Positions 4,035-6,261 of a stretch of 6,261 nt of DNA are shown here, in pieces. Source of the DNA: an uncultured Ruminococcus sp. (GTDB taxonomy: Bacteria; Bacillota; Clostridia; Oscillospirales; Ruminococcaceae). Where the stretch lies: the NCBI GenBank assembly GCA_937942105.1, contig CALDFS010000269.1, positions 1 through 6,261 on the forward strand, written 5' to 3'. Made by a program: the position numbers and the translations under genes. The notes under the pieces are model-generated. The model had not been told where the DNA came from, did no database searches, and saw only the letters and a list, made by a program, of their open reading frames with translations. Position 1 is the stretch's first letter; each line of letters begins with the position of its first letter.

Positions 4035-6261
4035 TTACTTGTTCTTTCTGGTTCTCTTTGTGTAGAGCTGCTTGCTTGCGTCAGCGTCCGCGCTTACAAC
4101 CTCGCCGTCAACAAAGGGAAGCTTCTTGTCTACAAAGTGCTTGCCATAGTAAGCGTTGAGATACATCTGCTTGATCTCGCTCATAAGAGGATATCTGGGG
4201 TTAGCGCCGGTGCACTGGTCGTCAAACGCCTGCTCAACCATATCGTCGAGCCTGTCAAGGAAGTTCTTTTCGTCGATTCCGTAATCGCGGATGGTCGGCT
4301 TGATTCCTACCCTTGCCTTAAGGTCGTTTATAGCCTTGATGAGATTTTCAAGCTTCTCCTCGTCAGTAGTTCCGCCAAGACCCAAAGCGTCGGCAACCTC
4401 GGCGTATCTTGCTAAGGTGTGAGGATGATCGTACTGCGAGAAGGTACCCATCTTCTGGGGAGCTTCAGCCGCGTTGAATCTTAAAACTTCCTCAATCATA
4501 AGAGCGTTTGCAACGCCGTGTGCAATATGGTGGAATGCGCCCAGCTTGTGAGCCATCGAGTGGCATACGCCTAAGAATGCGTTTGCGAACGCCATACCGG
4601 CCATGGTGGCAGCGTTTGCCATCTTCTCGCGGGCAACGATATCGGTCTGACCGTTGTCGTAAGCGTCGGGCAGGTACTTAAAGATGGTCTTCAAAGCCTG
4701 GATTGCAAGACCGTCGGTATAATCTGTAGCCATGATGGAAGCGTAGGCTTCAAGAGCATGAGTAACAGCATCGATACCCGAAGCAGCAGTTAAGCCCTTG
4801 GGCGCGGACATGTGGAAGTCGGTATCGATAATAGCCATGTTGGGCAGAAGCTGATAGTCAGCAAGCGGATACTTGATACCAGACTTCTCATCGGTGATAA
4901 CGGCAAAGGGGGTAACCTCAGAGCCGGTGCCGGCAGAGGTGGGAACCGCGATGAAGTAAGCCTTTTCGCCCATCTTCGGGAAGGTGTAAACCCTCTTTCT
5001 TATATCCATAAAGCGCATTGCCATATCCATAAAGTCAGCCTCGGGGTGCTCATAAAGAACCCACATAATCTTTGCAGCGTCCATAGCCGAGCCGCCGCCC
5101 AGAGCTATAATGCAGTCGGGCTGGAAGGATTTCATCTGCTCGGCGCCTGCCTTTGCGGATGCAAGTGTTGGGTCGGGAGCAACGTCAAAGAAGGTGGTGT
5201 GAGCGATTCCAAGCTCGTCTAACTTATCGGAAATCGGCTTTGAATAGCCGTTGTGATAAAGGAAGCTGTCGGTTACGATGAAGCAGCGCTTCTTGTTCAT
5301 TACCTGCTTAAGCTCGTTCAGGGCAACGGGCAGGCAGCCCTTCTTGATGTATACCTTTTCAGGTGCGCGGAACCACAGCATATTCTCTCTCCTCTCGGCG
5401 ACTGTTTTGATGTTGATAAGGTGCTTAACGCCGACGTTCTCGGAAACGGAGTTGCCGCCCCATGAGCCGCAGCCAAGGGTGAGCGAGGGCAAAAGCTTGA
5501 AGTTATAAAGGTCACCTATACCGCCCTGCGAGGAGGGAGTGTTTACAAGCACACGGCAGGTCTTCATTCTTGCACTGAACTCGTCAAGCTTATCCTGCGC
5601 GGTAAGGGGATTGAGATAGATGGATGAAGTATGACCATATCCGCCGTCGGCAACAAGCTGTTCTGCCTTGGCTAAAGCATCCGCAAAGTCCTTAGCGCGA
5701 TACATTGCCAGAACCGGCGAAAGCTTTTCGTGGGCGAACTCCTCGCTCAGATCAACCGATTCAACCTCGCCTATAAGAATCTTAGTTCCCTCGGGAACCT
5801 CAACGCCAGAAAGCGAAGCTATCTTAGCGGCGGGCTGACCAAATATTTTAGCGTTCAGTGAGCCGTTGATGATGATGGTGTGGCGAACCTTATCAAGCTC
5901 ATCCGGCTTTAAGAAGTAGCATCCTCTGTAAGCAAATTCACGGCGAACAGCGGCATAAACGCCGTCCATAACAATGACCGACTGCTCCGAAGCGCAGATC
6001 ATGCCGTTGTCAAAGGTCTTTGAATGAATGATGGAGTTTACTGCTAAGGTGATATCGGCAGTATCGTCAATAATTGCAGGAGTATTGCCCGCGCCAACGC
6101 CGAGTGCCGGCTTTCCGCTTGAATAAGCCGCCTTTACCATTCCGGGACCGCCGGTTGCAAGTATGATATCTGCTTCCTTCATAAGAAGGTTAGTCATCTC
6201 CAAGGAAGGAATGTCAATCCATTCGATTATGCCCTCGGGCGCGCCGGCCTTAACAGCGGCC
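4035..6261 (-). CDS. adhE: Bifunctional aldehyde-alcohol dehydrogenase AdhE, 5' end outside the window
   Basis: AdhE reduces acetyl-CoA to acetaldehyde and then to ethanol with two NADH, the main redox outlet of many fermenting anaerobes. The visible 741 residues (numbered from the codon at 6258-6260) lack about 150 N-terminal residues relative to E. coli AdhE as I recall it. The aldehyde dehydrogenase domain is recognised by ILATGGPGMVKAAYSSGKP, VGAGNTPA and the catalytic cysteine C89 in FDNGMICASEQS. The linker near NMLWFRAPEKVY (about 293-304) leads to the iron-dependent alcohol dehydrogenase domain, with the nucleotide-binding GGGSAMDAAK at 388-397 and iron ligands D497, H501, H567 and H581 (GIDAVTH; GVCHSMAHKL; AHG). 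The late DDQCTGANPRYPL motif and a charged lysine-rich tail are intact. The frame is open through the window edge, so the TTG at 6203 is not the start. No frameshift or missing catalytic residue is seen. AdhE enzymes typically form long helical filaments (spirosomes). The promoter is outside the window. It is followed by the kinase gene. Confidence 0.97.
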   Translation of the reverse strand, partial: AAVKAGAPEGIIEWIDIPSLEMTNLLMKEADIILATGGPGMVKAAYSSGKPALGVGAGNTPAIIDDTADITLAVNSIIHSKTFDNGMICASEQSVIVMDGVYAAVRREFAYRGCYFLKPDELDKVRHTIIINGSLNAKIFGQPAAKIASLSGVEVPEGTKILIGEVESVDLSEEFAHEKLSPVLAMYRAKDFADALAKAEQLVADGGYGHTSSIYLNPLTAQDKLDEFSARMKTCRVLVNTPSSQGGIGDLYNFKLLPSLTLGCGSWGGNSVSENVGVKHLINIKTVAERRENMLWFRAPEKVYIKKGCLPVALNELKQVMNKKRCFIVTDSFLYHNGYSKPISDKLDELGIAHTTFFDVAPDPTLASAKAGAEQMKSFQPDCIIALGGGSAMDAAKIMWVLYEHPEADFMDMAMRFMDIRKRVYTFPKMGEKAYFIAVPTSAGTGSEVTPFAVITDEKSGIKYPLADYQLLPNMAIIDTDFHMSAPKGLTAASGIDAVTHALEAYASIMATDYTDGLAIQALKTIFKYLPDAYDNGQTDIVAREKMANAATMAGMAFANAFLGVCHSMAHKLGAFHHIAHGVANALMIEEVLRFNAAEAPQKMGTFSQYDHPHTLARYAEVADALGLGGTTDEEKLENLIKAINDLKARVGIKPTIRDYGIDEKNFLDRLDDMVEQAFDDQCTGANPRYPLMSEIKQMYLNAYYGKHFVDKKLPFVDGEVVSADADASKQLYTKRTRKNK

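Noticed and set aside
4812..5222. Plus-strand ORF of 136 codons opposite adhE (also 4137-4415 and 5253-5508)
   Set aside because: These lie antisense to highly conserved AdhE sequence; open frames arise from the codon usage of the strongly constrained gene.
6195..6203. TTG 6203 or ATG 6197 as the start of adhE
   Set aside because: The frame stays open to the window edge, and the upstream residues (AGAPEGIIEWIDIPSLEM) match the conserved AdhE segment before the first visible glycine-rich motif, so the gene is cut by the window.

Overview
The window looks like part of a bacterial chromosome, most likely an anaerobic fermentative member of the Clostridia. The evidence is a full-type bifunctional AdhE, strong GGAGG ribosome binding sites, moderate GC content, and an operon joining an ECF-type sigma factor to a small ABC exporter. 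Assignment to an Oscillospiraceae/Ruminococcus-like gut lineage is a weaker inference.

The left part (1-2922, plus strand) is a tightly packed four-gene operon. It contains the C-terminal part of an ECF-like sigma factor (5' end outside the window), a six-helix membrane protein of unknown function, an ABC ATPase with every canonical motif, and an ABC-2-type permease with a large loop after its first helix. The last two junctions overlap (TGATG at 1002-1006 and ATGA at 1705-1708). The sigma gene ends at a TAA at 280-282. The same frame continues beyond it for nine sigma-like codons to a TGA at 310-312, which overlaps an ATG of the next gene. The ancestral first junction was therefore probably also an overlap, and the sigma gene appears to have lost its last ten residues to a nonsense change. 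The likely working model is an envelope- or compound-responsive sigma factor that drives its own exporter, with the membrane protein as candidate sensor, anti-sigma factor or extra permease-like subunit.

The middle (2923-3238) is a non-coding gap between convergent transcription units. It is dominated by a roughly 190-base block of consecutive GC-rich inverted repeats. One of them (13-bp arms, A-run on one side and T-run on the other) is a convincing bidirectional intrinsic terminator. The terminator and two other hairpins can be enclosed by a longer-range helix, giving a multi-branched fold. The block looks like a structured intergenic repeat element; short ORFs through it are artefacts.

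The right part (3239-6261, minus strand) holds adhE (5' end outside the window) followed 46 bases downstream by an APH/choline-kinase-fold small-molecule kinase with its own strong ribosome binding site. No terminator is visible between them, so co-transcription is likely. AdhE converts acetyl-CoA to ethanol and reoxidises NADH. The kinase substrate cannot be read from sequence. No tRNA, rRNA, CRISPR array, insertion sequence or phage gene was seen.
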